Source: JBNLBT01 sp050303435 (GTDB lineage Bacteria; Pseudomonadota; Gammaproteobacteria; Xanthomonadales; Marinicellaceae). From it: a DNA stretch of 53,791 nucleotides. This document shows, piece after piece, positions 44,234-52,468 of this stretch (positions are counted from its first letter, which is position 1; each line of letters starts with the position of its first letter). Where the stretch lies: NCBI GenBank assembly GCA_050303435.1, contig JBNLBT010000012.1, positions 1 to 53,791 on the forward strand, written 5' to 3'. A program made the translations under genes and the position numbers. The notes under the pieces are model-generated. The model saw nothing but the letters and a program-made list of their open reading frames with translations, was not told where the DNA came from and searched no databases.

Positions 44234-44341
44234 TGGAGTGTTTGTTGCCTCTCACCTTCACACGATCAGGACATATGTATGGCGCACAACTGACTCTGAT
44301 ACGGGCATCAAGTTATGACTGGCATCCAGTGCGGCGATCAT

Positions 44342-45526
44342 TTATTCTCGGTGGGTCAAACGTCTGGCAACTCTGCGCCCCAACCGCTGACCGGGCCGTT
44401 CGATCAAGTGGTGCAGCACCAGCGCTGCACCCAGCATGAGAAGGACCATGCCAGCGGCCAATAGATGATTCAGCAGCGGGTCTTGCAGGGTCAATGTTCT
44501 CAACTCATTGACCATCGGGGCCACGGCATGTTGCGTTGTGTGCTGAATCAGCAGGAATGCGGAAATGGTCGCAAAGATCACCGCCGCATGAACCATGTAG
44601 ATTGAATAGGACAATTGACCAAGAAACACAAAGAATTTGAATTTGAGCAGTTGGGAGATCACGCCACTTTCCTGCGCGTACACATACAACAACACACAAA
44701 ACAGCGCGCTGAGAATCAATGCCCTGTGCTCAACATAGTGACCGGTGAGATACACCAGCAACACAATGCAGATCAGCTCCAGGGCTGTGCCGAGTACCAA
44801 ACCGGGTCGAAATGATTTGAATTTCTGATAGAAAACATGGGTCAGGCAACCGGCAAAATAACACCCCAGCCCCCATTGAACGTACTGCACAGGCATTTCG
44901 GACTCTGAGTAAATCAGCAAAAACATTGCCACACTCAATCCCAGCCAAACAATGACGCGCAAGTCCCGCATCAAGTTCAGGGTCAAATAAAACAGCAAGT
45001 ACAAATAAAATTCAATGCTGATGCTCCAGGACGGGTGATTGAACGACAGGGGTTCTGTGTACGAACTCCAGGCGTGTATCAGGAATAAATTGGGCAAAAT
45101 TTCACTCACCGCGTTGCGCCCTTCAAATGCAACGTTGTTGAATGCCATGCCTTGCGTTGCGGCCAGGTATTTGGCCCATTCAAAACCAATAAAAACCATT
45201 AACATGACCAAATGCACGGGTACCAGGCGAAAAAAACGCGACACAAAATAGCTGGAAAAACGCCGTGATTTGTCTTCAGCATAGCGGTGCGTCATGACAA
45301 AACCACTGAGCACAAAGAAAAAATTGACAAAAACATCGCTGCCGCGAAAAAAATTCAGATCAGTGAAACTGCCGGCAATATTCATATGAAATATGGCCAC
45401 ACTCAGTGCACACAGGCCGCGAAAACTGTCAAGCACGAAAAAGCGTTTGGGTGTTTTGTCAAGATCAGAGCCCATGGCTGAGGCTGTGGGGGAATTTCTT
45501 GAGTTTGTGCGATTGAATTCATTCAT
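44342..45526 (-). CDS. Acyltransferase 3 family membrane protein (OafA-like)
   Basis: This 394-residue polytopic membrane protein is of the acyltransferase-3 family, which O-acylates sugars of LPS, exopolysaccharide or other cell-surface molecules. The N-terminal LDSFRGLCALSVAIFHMN carries the conserved Arg-Gly and the likely catalytic His. FVLSGFVMTHRY and the Arg-rich FVSRFFRLVPVHLVMLM are further family marks. About ten hydrophobic helices follow; there is no SGNH domain. The DNA is distinctly richer in A and T than its neighbours and uses AAA, AAT and ATT freely, a sign of recent transfer. It stands alone between trpE and beta-helix gene 2. Confidence 0.86.
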   Translation of the reverse strand: MNEFNRTNSRNSPTASAMGSDLDKTPKRFFVLDSFRGLCALSVAIFHMNIAGSFTDLNFFRGSDVFVNFFFVLSGFVMTHRYAEDKSRRFSSYFVSRFFRLVPVHLVMLMVFIGFEWAKYLAATQGMAFNNVAFEGRNAVSEILPNLFLIHAWSSYTEPLSFNHPSWSISIEFYLYLLFYLTLNLMRDLRVIVWLGLSVAMFLLIYSESEMPVQYVQWGLGCYFAGCLTHVFYQKFKSFRPGLVLGTALELICIVLLVYLTGHYVEHRALILSALFCVLLYVYAQESGVISQLLKFKFFVFLGQLSYSIYMVHAAVIFATISAFLLIQHTTQHAVAPMVNELRTLTLQDPLLNHLLAAGMVLLMLGAALVLHHLIERPGQRLGRRVARRLTHRE

Positions 45527-45601
45527 GGATAGATAGATGTGCGCAAACCATATGATTCAGTGGTCGAGAATAAAAAAAGAGCATTCCTTGTGTTTTGCCA
45601 A

Positions 45602-45620
45602 CACAGCGGTGACCGCTGTG
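45602..45620. promoter_or_regulatory. 19-bp perfect palindrome, possible operator
   Basis: CACAGCGGT, one central G, then ACCGCTGTG: 9-bp arms with a single-base centre. It lies in the ~200-bp region between the acyltransferase start and beta-helix gene 2, about 110 bp before the latter. A dimeric repressor or activator could bind it. It could also be a short transcript hairpin, but there is no T-tract. No second copy was seen in the window. Confidence 0.4.
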
Positions 45621-45728
45621 ACGTGGTCCTGATTTTATCAGAAGAACAAGCTCTGAATGATGGAATGTGTTGTTTCTCGTCCGTCGTGCGTTGATGCATT
45701 GATGCATGAGAATTTTAAGGGGTGATTG

Positions 45729-46874
45729 ATGCAACGAAGATTGGGTTTTTGGGCGCTGCTGCTGTGCGCGGTGCACGGCCAGGCGGCGGAGTTTTGCGTG
45801 GACAACGCGGTGGATTTGCAGGCCGCGCTGACGGCCGCGGCCAGCAATGGCCAGAACGACACGGTGCGGCTGACTTCCGGGCTGTACATTGCGCCGGCGG
45901 GTGGCTTTGTCTACAGCTCCGGTGAAGGGCTGGATTTGAGTCTGATCGGCGGGCACGTGCAGAACACGCCGGGGGTGTGCACTGCGGACAGCAACTCAGC
46001 GCTGGACACGGTGCTGGACGGGTCCAGTGCCAGTGGCGTGTTGACCCTGGACGGCGGTTTTGCCGCGGTGTTTTTCAGCGTCAGCAACCTCAGTTTCATC
46101 GACGGCGCGGGCGGGTTTTCCGGGGCCGGTGGCCTGTCGGTGTACACCGGTGAGAATTTCAGCGCCAGCGTGCGGGTGCAGCGCTGCGCGTTCATTGGCA
46201 ACAGCACCGTCAACGGCCTGGCCTCGGCACTGTACATCTCCGGCGGTCGCCGCATTGTGGTGCAGGACAGCCTGTTCACCGCCAATGAAGCGACTCAAAG
46301 CCCGGCCATCGCGCTGCAACAGGCGCATGAAACCGCCGGCAGCCTGACGCCACCGGGGGTGCAGTTCATCAACAACAGCGTGGTGGCGAATGTGGCCAGC
46401 AACGGCAGCAGTCTGATCGCTGCCGGGCTGAAAATAGAGACCGACGACGCCTCGGCCGCGCTGGTGGCCAACAACCTGTTCTGGGACAATGTGCTCAACG
46501 GCACGCCGTTTTCCACCGATCTGGAACTGCTCGGCAGCGGCACTGAACGGCACGTGCGCAACAACAGCTACACCGCGGTGCTGGGACAACCGGCGCAGTT
46601 CATGGACAACGTGCTGGGCACCGCGCCACAATTCGTGGCCGCGCAACCGCTCAACGATTTCACCCTGGACTGGTCCGCGGTGCAAATCAACCGGGGCTGG
46701 ATGCCGACCTGGAATGAAATTCCCCTGGGCGCGCCGTTTTTGCAATCCTGGGCCCTCGGCACGCACGATGTGCTGGGGCGTGCGCGCGTGCAGGACGGCC
46801 GGGTTGAAATCGGCGCCTTTGAATCCCCTGCGGAACCGTGGATTTTTCGCAACGGCTTTGAAGCCCTGCCGTAA
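45729..46874 (+). CDS. Secreted parallel beta-helix protein (paralogue 2)
   Basis: The ATG at 45729 has AAGGGG six bases upstream; the TTG one codon earlier is less likely. The 381-residue product has a signal peptide (MQRRLGFWALLLCAVHGQA) and a mature start AEFCVDNAVDLQAALTAA. It is a close relative of the protein at 51032, sharing LIGGHVQNTPGVCT, SALDTVLDG, GGRRIVVQDSLFT, PPGVQFINN, AALVANNLFW and YTAVLGQPAQF, and a more distant one of the protein at 23059. Asn-rich rungs indicate a right-handed beta-helix. No catalytic site is recognised. It ends EPWIFRNGFEALP, the shared tail plus three residues. Confidence 0.82.
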   Translation: MQRRLGFWALLLCAVHGQAAEFCVDNAVDLQAALTAAASNGQNDTVRLTSGLYIAPAGGFVYSSGEGLDLSLIGGHVQNTPGVCTADSNSALDTVLDGSSASGVLTLDGGFAAVFFSVSNLSFIDGAGGFSGAGGLSVYTGENFSASVRVQRCAFIGNSTVNGLASALYISGGRRIVVQDSLFTANEATQSPAIALQQAHETAGSLTPPGVQFINNSVVANVASNGSSLIAAGLKIETDDASAALVANNLFWDNVLNGTPFSTDLELLGSGTERHVRNNSYTAVLGQPAQFMDNVLGTAPQFVAAQPLNDFTLDWSAVQINRGWMPTWNEIPLGAPFLQSWALGTHDVLGRARVQDGRVEIGAFESPAEPWIFRNGFEALP

Positions 46875-46890
46875 TCGGCCGGGGCGCGTC

Positions 46891-47595
46891 TTACTGCACG
46901 CGCAGCGCCGGCGGCTGTTTGTTAATGCCCGCCAGGCGACTGCGGCCCAGCCATTGCGGCGCCAGGGCGATGCAGCGCGCATCGCCGCGAAAAATCACCC
47001 GGCGTTCGGCCACCGCGCGCTCGAGATCCATCCAGCCCATGTACACGCGGGTCAGGTCCGCGGCGCTGGCCTCAATTTGCACGTGCACATCGAAATCGTG
47101 ATCGACGATGCACAAATCCACTGCACCGCCTTTGAACACCAGCCAGGCGTTGCGGCGATTGTCTGGTTGATCGCTGAAGTGAATGTGGGTGACAAAGGGC
47201 TCGGGCAGGGCCGGCAATGGGCGCGCGCTGCGGCGCAATGACCAGAGCAAGTGATCGGTGTCGATGTCGATCAGCGCCGGCGCCTCTTGCAGCCATTCCT
47301 GCGACCAGTCGGCCAAGGCAAATACAATCTGCCCCAGGGCCTGACCGGCCGGCGTCAGGCGGTATTCGACGCGCTGCGAGCCGGCCGTTGCATACCGCGC
47401 CAGCACGCCGCGCTCGGTGAGTTCTTTCAATCGCGTTGACAACAAAGTTCGGGACATGCGCGACACGCCGCGGCCGATGTCGTTGAAGGTACATGAACCG
47501 AGCATCAATTCCCGCAGAATCAATACGGTCCAGCGCGTGCAGAAGAATTCCGCGGCCATCGCCAGCGGACAGAATTGTCCGTATCCTTTGCGCAT
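46891..47595 (-). CDS. HxlR-type winged-helix regulator with C-terminal domain
   Basis: This is a 234-residue transcription factor. The N-terminal ~100 residues are HxlR-like: FCPLAMAAEFFCTRWTVLIL, LMLGSCTFNDIGRGVSRMSR, LLSTRLKELTERGVLARY and a wing VEYRLTPAGQALG. A C-terminal ~115-residue domain (from FVTHIHFSDQP) resembles the SCP2-like ligand domain found in some regulators of this type and may sense a hydrophobic molecule. GGAAAG lies upstream of the ATG. It is divergent from the haloperoxidase-family gene and may control it. It converges with beta-helix gene 2, 16 bp away. Confidence 0.86.
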   Translation of the reverse strand: MRKGYGQFCPLAMAAEFFCTRWTVLILRELMLGSCTFNDIGRGVSRMSRTLLSTRLKELTERGVLARYATAGSQRVEYRLTPAGQALGQIVFALADWSQEWLQEAPALIDIDTDHLLWSLRRSARPLPALPEPFVTHIHFSDQPDNRRNAWLVFKGGAVDLCIVDHDFDVHVQIEASAADLTRVYMGWMDLERAVAERRVIFRGDARCIALAPQWLGRSRLAGINKQPPALRVQ

Positions 47596-47770
47596 GATGT
47601 GTTCTTTCCAGATTGACCGGGATTGAGTCTAGCACAGCGATCCAGCCTGTTGCAGTCCATTGTCTGTACCGGGTCATCGCCCACTGCGCCGCCCGGCGGT
47701 ACAATTTCAGGACTTATCAGCTCGGTGTGTTTATGAAATACTCGGCAGCAGTTCAACTCAGGAGATCACA

Positions 47771-49027
47771 GTGAACGATTCAACCTTTGTGCAGCGCGTG
47801 TGCCTGTGTGGCCTGGCGCTGCTGCTCGTCGCAAGCTCACCGAAGCTGCGGGCCGACGCCGTCACCGACTGGAACCTCACCGCACGCGATCTGGTCGCTC
47901 AGGCGCATTTGCCCACACCGCACGCCAATCGCGCCATGGCCCTGACGCACACCGCGATGTATCTTGCGGTCAGGTCGCTCGCAGAGGCGCCGTCCGAAAC
48001 GGCCCTGGCGGCGGCCGTGGCGACCGCGGCCAGCGAATCTTTGCGTGCCGCGTTGCCAAATCATGCGATACAAATCAACGCGGCGCACCAGGCCGGCCTG
48101 CAACAGCTGCCGCCAGGTGAGGACACAACCCGCGGTGTGCGCGCGGGTGAAGACGCGGCGCGTGCGGTGCTGACCGCCCGTCAGAGCGACGGCGCCCATC
48201 GCAGCGAAACGTACCGGCCGTTCACCGCCGCCGGCCAGTACGTGCCCACCACCACACCGGCGGTGCCGCAGTGGCCGCAACGCCGCCCCTGGCTGCTTGA
48301 AAGCACGGCGCAATTCCGCCCCGGTCCGCCGCCGTCTTTGCACAGCGCGCAGTGGGCGGCCGATTTCAATGAAGTCAAAACACTGGGCGCCGCCAACAGC
48401 AGCGAGCGCACAGCGGAACAGACCGCCATGGCCAAATTCTGGGAAGCCACACTGCCGCCGATTTACCACGGCGTGGTGCACAGCGTGGCCCGGCAACCCG
48501 GGCGCACCGCGTTGCAGAACGCGCGGCTGTTCGCGCTGGTCACCCAGGCCACCGACGACGCCATGATGGCGGTGTTTGAAGCCAAATACCATTACGCCTT
48601 CTGGCGCCCCGTCACGGCGATCCGCAACGCCGATCTGGACGGCCACAACGGCACCGCACGCGATCCCGGCTGGCGCCCCTTCATCCCCACGCCCATGCAC
48701 CCGGAATACCCCTGCGCGCATTGCGTGGTGGCGGCCACCGTGGCGGCGGTGCTGCGGGCTGAAATCGGCACAGGTGAAATGCCTGAACTGAGCACCCAAA
48801 GCGACACCGCCGGTGGCGTCACGCGCCGCTGGTCGAGCCTGCAGGCGTTCGTGCACGAAGTGTCCATGGCGCGCATTTACGACGGCGTGCATTACCGCAG
48901 CTCCACCGTGGCTGGCAACCGCATGGGCCAACAAATCGGCCAGCACGCGGTGCAGCACTTTGCCGCCGAGCTGTGGATGCAGGCAGCGAAGCCGACACCT
49001 CAAACGCCACAAAACCGGCGTTCATAG
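47771..49027 (+). CDS. Exported vanadium haloperoxidase/PAP2-family protein
   Basis: I chose the GTG at 47771 because AGGAG lies six bases before it and the product then begins with a signal peptide (NDSTFVQRVCLCGLALLLVA, cleavage near LRADA); the frame is open 37 codons further upstream without support. The 418-residue protein has the vanadate/phosphate-binding residues in order: Lys and Arg in AKYHYAFWRPVTAIR, the P-x-x-H loop HPEYPCAHCVVAA, and Arg and His in ARIYDGVHYRSS. The loop reads PCAH where classic haloperoxidases have PSGH, marking a separate subfamily that may be phosphatase or peroxidase. It is divergent from the HxlR regulator and converges with the FG-GAP gene. Confidence 0.85.
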   Translation: MNDSTFVQRVCLCGLALLLVASSPKLRADAVTDWNLTARDLVAQAHLPTPHANRAMALTHTAMYLAVRSLAEAPSETALAAAVATAASESLRAALPNHAIQINAAHQAGLQQLPPGEDTTRGVRAGEDAARAVLTARQSDGAHRSETYRPFTAAGQYVPTTTPAVPQWPQRRPWLLESTAQFRPGPPPSLHSAQWAADFNEVKTLGAANSSERTAEQTAMAKFWEATLPPIYHGVVHSVARQPGRTALQNARLFALVTQATDDAMMAVFEAKYHYAFWRPVTAIRNADLDGHNGTARDPGWRPFIPTPMHPEYPCAHCVVAATVAAVLRAEIGTGEMPELSTQSDTAGGVTRRWSSLQAFVHEVSMARIYDGVHYRSSTVAGNRMGQQIGQHAVQHFAAELWMQAAKPTPQTPQNRRS

Positions 49028-49073
49028 TGTTCGCCGTCGCGCCTTCCCCCTGCGCGCAGCGGCACGGCAAGCA

Positions 49074-49110
49074 CCGGTGCTGAGTGCACACAGTGCGCAC
49101 TCAGCGCCGG
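49074..49110. terminator. Long hairpin between convergent genes
   Basis: CCGGTGCTGAGTGC (49074-49087) pairs with GCACTCAGCGCCGG (49097-49110), 14 bp with one G-T pair and a 9-base loop. It sits between the stops of the haloperoxidase-family gene (plus) and the FG-GAP gene (minus). It is strong enough to stop or protect transcripts from both sides but lacks a T-tract. Confidence 0.5.
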
Positions 49111-49118
49111 ATCCCCGT

Positions 49119-50708
49119 TCACTGCAAGCGGAACGACAGCGCATCGACGTTGTTGCTCTCATCACCATCGGCCGCTTCACTGACGACCTGCCCTGCAATT
49201 TCCACCCGCGCGCTGGACACGCTGCTGGGCGAATTGGCCAGTGTCACGCGGAACGTGCGCACATCGCCTGCGATCAAGGCACCGGCCTCACAGCGCACCC
49301 AACGGCCGTTGCCGCGTGGCCGATACCAGACAAACCGGCAGGCCGGATCCTCCAGATTGATCAGGATGGGTTGATCGGCATCAATGATCATGTCCACACG
49401 CGCTGCGGCCACATCCACACCGTCGAGGTGACGGATTTCAGCCTGATAACCCTGGTAGGTGCGAGTCAAGTCCAGCGCCAGATCGGCCTGCGTGACGCAG
49501 CCACTGCCCAGCGCTGTTTGCACGCCGTTTTGTGGGTGCGCCAGCAGTGCATCAATGCAGCCGTCGCCGTTGATGTCGCCCAGGGCCAGAGAATCCTGCT
49601 GCGTGTTCGAGTGCACCGGCAGCGACACCGACAGCGGCGCATCCAGTGCACCGCCGGTGTTGATGTGCACCGACAGCGTGCCTTCCTCACCGGCCTGCAC
49701 CGCCTGCAGGACCAGCACCGCGTCGTCCAGTCCATCGCCGTCCACATCGGCGCTGCGCAGGGCGCGAGAAAACGCGCCGTTGGCGATGGGCTGGTCGATC
49801 ACGGGCGACTCCAGTTGACCCTGCGAATTTTGTCGCAGCCATTGCAGGCTGGATCCGGCGGCGTCGCGGTGCAGCAGCAACAGGTCGCTCAGCCCATCGC
49901 CATCAAGGTCCGCAATGGCGGCCGCCGGATTGCTGCTCAGGGACGCATCGCCGTCGCTGAAATACTGCGGCTGCCCGCTGTCCGCGCCGCCGTGAAAGGC
50001 GAACACGGTCACGTCCGGCAGCGGCACGGTGCTCAATCCGCCGCCGTTCACCAACACCGCGTCCGTCCAGCCGTCGCCGTTGACGTCGCCCTGCAAAACA
50101 GAAAACGCTGAACCACCAGCGGATAAATCCAGCGCAACACCGCCGCTCAGACCACCGAGACCGTCGTTCAAATGCACATGCGCCGCCGCAGGCGACGTAT
50201 TTTTCACCGCGATCAAGTCGTCGTGCCCATCCAGATTCACGTCCGCCACAGCAAAGCCGTGGATCGGCGCCGGGCTGCTGTAGAAATCAAAGCTGAAGCC
50301 ACCGCCCGCCTGCGCCCTGGCCACCACCAGAGAGTTGCTGTTGCCGGCGATGATTTCCAGCGCGCCATCGCCGTCCAGGTCGAGCAATTCCAGACCCCGG
50401 GTGCCCGCGCCTTGTGGACCGGCACCCGAAAAAAAGAAGGATTCGGCGGCAGCCAGTGTGCCGTCGCTCTGTTGCCGGAACAGCAGCACGTGATTGGCCA
50501 GTGGCCCGGTCTGCAGGCCGTTGTTGTAGACCACCACATCGGCCAGTCCATCGCCGCTGACATCGCCAACCGCCACCAGCTCGGCCGACCCTTGAGTGTC
50601 CAATGCAATGGACGGCGTCAACTCGTACGCCCCCGCCTGCGCGGTCAAAAAGAATGCCCATGCGATCAAAACACCCTGGATTGATTTGTTGTGCCTGTTT
50701 TTTATCAT
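49119..50708 (-). CDS. Secreted FG-GAP/VCBS repeat protein
   Basis: The ATG at 50706-50708 gives a 529-residue exported protein with a signal peptide (to about AQAGAYE). Seven calcium-binding-type repeats of the form D-x-N/D-x-D-G are visible, for example GDVSGDGLADVVVYNNG, LDLDGDGALEIIAGNSN, ADVNLDGHDDLIAV, GDVNGDGWTDAVLV, ADLDGDGLSDLLLL, ADVDGDGLDDAVLV and GDINGDGCIDALLA. Seven repeats fit one integrin-like seven-bladed beta-propeller. The last ~110 residues form a separate beta domain resembling DUF11/CARDB-like modules, with two Cys (DPACRFVWY, RWVRCEAG). It lacks the IF-x-x-GF-E tail and ends LSFRLQ. Role: probably extracellular binding or adhesion, unproven. Confidence 0.84.
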   Translation of the reverse strand: MIKNRHNKSIQGVLIAWAFFLTAQAGAYELTPSIALDTQGSAELVAVGDVSGDGLADVVVYNNGLQTGPLANHVLLFRQQSDGTLAAAESFFFSGAGPQGAGTRGLELLDLDGDGALEIIAGNSNSLVVARAQAGGGFSFDFYSSPAPIHGFAVADVNLDGHDDLIAVKNTSPAAAHVHLNDGLGGLSGGVALDLSAGGSAFSVLQGDVNGDGWTDAVLVNGGGLSTVPLPDVTVFAFHGGADSGQPQYFSDGDASLSSNPAAAIADLDGDGLSDLLLLHRDAAGSSLQWLRQNSQGQLESPVIDQPIANGAFSRALRSADVDGDGLDDAVLVLQAVQAGEEGTLSVHINTGGALDAPLSVSLPVHSNTQQDSLALGDINGDGCIDALLAHPQNGVQTALGSGCVTQADLALDLTRTYQGYQAEIRHLDGVDVAAARVDMIIDADQPILINLEDPACRFVWYRPRGNGRWVRCEAGALIAGDVRTFRVTLANSPSSVSSARVEIAGQVVSEAADGDESNNVDALSFRLQ

Positions 50709-51031
50709 GATTTTCTCGTTTTTTTTCGAATGAATGGCATTGTATCTGTGGCGCTTCTCATTGCCTGAGAAAGGCCGCAATTTGTCCTTTTAAAACATGC
50801 ATTGGACCGAAAAACACAAGCCCTGCAGCGATGGCGCCCCCGCGCACTGACCCAGGCACACGCTGTCTCCCCCAGTGTTCATGTTCTGAGCGGCAAGCGC
50901 CCAGCGGGGTGGCAACCGATGCCTTGCGGGCATGCACCCATCAAGCCTGTGTTCACCGGCTTTAAAAAAATGTGTTGTTCACCCGTCACCATGCGTTTTT
51001 CGGCTGTACAGATCATTTGCAGGGGGACACC
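50709..51031. other. 323-bp intergenic region before beta-helix gene 3
   Basis: This region lies between the divergent FG-GAP gene and beta-helix gene 3. It holds the minus-side leader (ACGAGAA before the FG-GAP ATG) and AGGGGG at 51021-51026 before the plus-side ATG at 51032. A short frame within it (from 50802) has no ribosome site or gene-like composition. I see no convincing promoter pair, palindrome or small RNA. Confidence 0.5.
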
Positions 51032-52198
51032 ATGAAACAACGTGGCATCATCATTCTGTGTTTGCTGTTGAGCTTTTCACTTAAGGCCGCCACCTTCTGT
51101 GTAAGCAACGGCACTGAGTTGCAGAACGCATTGGATGTGGCCGAAGCCAACAATCAAAGCGATGAGATTCTGTTGACACAAGGGGGCAATTTCATCGTGC
51201 CATCGACGGGATTCAGATATGAGTCGACCGAGGCCTTTGATTTGAAACTGATCGGTGGTCATGTGCAGAACACCCCCGGCGTGTGTACACGTGTCAGCCA
51301 CTCGGCGCTGGACACGGTGCTCGACGGCAACGGCACCAAGTCGGTGCTGTTCATCTTCAATGTGAACGAAACCATGCGTGTGCAGATCGAATCATTGACC
51401 ATCGCCAATGGCTGGGACCACAACATTGGCCAGGCCTCGGGTCTGAGCATTTTTCTGGGAGAAACCCCAGCCAGCACCGCCATCGTTCGCGGCTGTGCAT
51501 TCATCGGCAACCACTACGCCAGCACAACATCAAGCGCGGCACTGATCGCACTGGGTGGCCGCCGCATTGTGGTTCAGGACAGCCTTTTCACCCTCAATTC
51601 ATCCAATCATGTGGGTGTGATCAATCTGGCGCAAAGCTACCCGTTTCCAAGCCCCACGGTGCCACCCGGCGTGCAGTTTATCAACAACACCGTGATCAAC
51701 AACGACGCGGCACCCGGCACCCAACTGATCGCCGCGGGATTGAAACTCACCACAAACGAACAATCGGCGGCGCTGGTGGCCAACAATCTGTTCTGGAACA
51801 ACTTCCACGGCGACACCCCCTTTTCCACCGACATTGAATTCAATGGCAACGGCACAGAACGCCACGTGCTGAACAACGCGTACACCGCTGTGCTGGGACA
51901 ACCGGCGCAATTCGCCAACAATGTTTTGGGCATTGAGCCGGTTTTTGATGCCAATCTGCCGTGGCCGAACTTCACCCTGGACTGGTCTTCACCACTGATC
52001 AACCGCGGCTTGACCCTCAATCAAACCATCGTGCCGCCGGGCACCCCGTTTGTCAACGCCTGGAGCATCGGCACACACGACGTGTTCGGTTCACCCCGAC
52101 AAGCGGATTTCGCGGTGGAAATCGGTGCGTTTGAATCGCCCGTGGAACCCTGGTTGTTTCGTGGCGACTTTGATGCCAGCGATTCGCTGTGGCCCTGA
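51032..52198 (+). CDS. Secreted parallel beta-helix protein (paralogue 3)
   Basis: The ATG at 51032 follows AGGGGG and begins a signal peptide (MKQRGIIILCLLLSFSLKA); the upstream frame extension is noncoding. The 388-residue protein is the close sister of paralogue 2, with LIGGHVQNTPGVCT, SALDTVLDG, GGRRIVVQDSLFT, PPGVQFINN, AALVANNLFW, GTERHVLNNAYTAVLG and VEIGAFESP in the same order, and a Cys near the mature N-terminus (TFCVSNGTELQNAL). The C-terminus reads EPWLFRGDFDASDSLWP, a degenerate form of the shared tail with an extension. The duplicates face the same way, with the HxlR, haloperoxidase and FG-GAP genes between them. Confidence 0.82.
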   Translation: MKQRGIIILCLLLSFSLKAATFCVSNGTELQNALDVAEANNQSDEILLTQGGNFIVPSTGFRYESTEAFDLKLIGGHVQNTPGVCTRVSHSALDTVLDGNGTKSVLFIFNVNETMRVQIESLTIANGWDHNIGQASGLSIFLGETPASTAIVRGCAFIGNHYASTTSSAALIALGGRRIVVQDSLFTLNSSNHVGVINLAQSYPFPSPTVPPGVQFINNTVINNDAAPGTQLIAAGLKLTTNEQSAALVANNLFWNNFHGDTPFSTDIEFNGNGTERHVLNNAYTAVLGQPAQFANNVLGIEPVFDANLPWPNFTLDWSSPLINRGLTLNQTIVPPGTPFVNAWSIGTHDVFGSPRQADFAVEIGAFESPVEPWLFRGDFDASDSLWP

Positions 52199-52374
52199 AT
52201 GACAATCGGCCAATGCTGCGCACAGGCTCATGTTAATCGCGTGCGGCCAGCACTGAGCCCAATTGCAAGATCACCGGGCAACAATCGGGTTCATGCAACA
52301 AGCCGCATAAAGCGGGCCTGATTGCCACGAAAATCAGACAAAATCAAACACCTGTCTTGCCTCCAAACGCGGGC

Positions 52375-52401
52375 TTGACAAGCCTTCCAGCCGTCTATAA
52401 C
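52375..52401 (+). promoter_or_regulatory. Sigma-70 promoter of the TonB-dependent receptor
   Basis: TTGACA (52375-52380, perfect consensus) and TATAAC (52396-52401, five of six) are separated by 15 bp, slightly short. Transcription would begin near 52408 and include the hairpin at 52423-52468. No Fur box was recognised next to it. Confidence 0.65.
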
Positions 52402-52422
52402 ATGGCAATCGAGAGTTGAAGC

Positions 52423-52468
52423 GTAACCTGTAACACAACAGGTCAGGGGGTGTTGTGTCCCCGGTTAC
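52423..52468 (+). promoter_or_regulatory. Nested hairpin in the receptor mRNA leader
   Basis: GTAACC (52423-52428) pairs with GGTTAC (52463-52468), and inside it ACACAACA (52433-52440) pairs with TGTTGTGT (52451-52458), leaving a G-rich 10-base loop. The structure lies about 15 bases after the predicted transcription start and 37 bases before the ATG. It could stabilise the mRNA or act as a control element. It matches no riboswitch class that I recognise. Confidence 0.5.

Noticed and set aside
50802..51035. 77-residue ORF in the spacer before beta-helix gene 3
   Set aside because: No ribosome site, no family resemblance, and it overlaps the true ATG and Shine-Dalgarno of the downstream gene.
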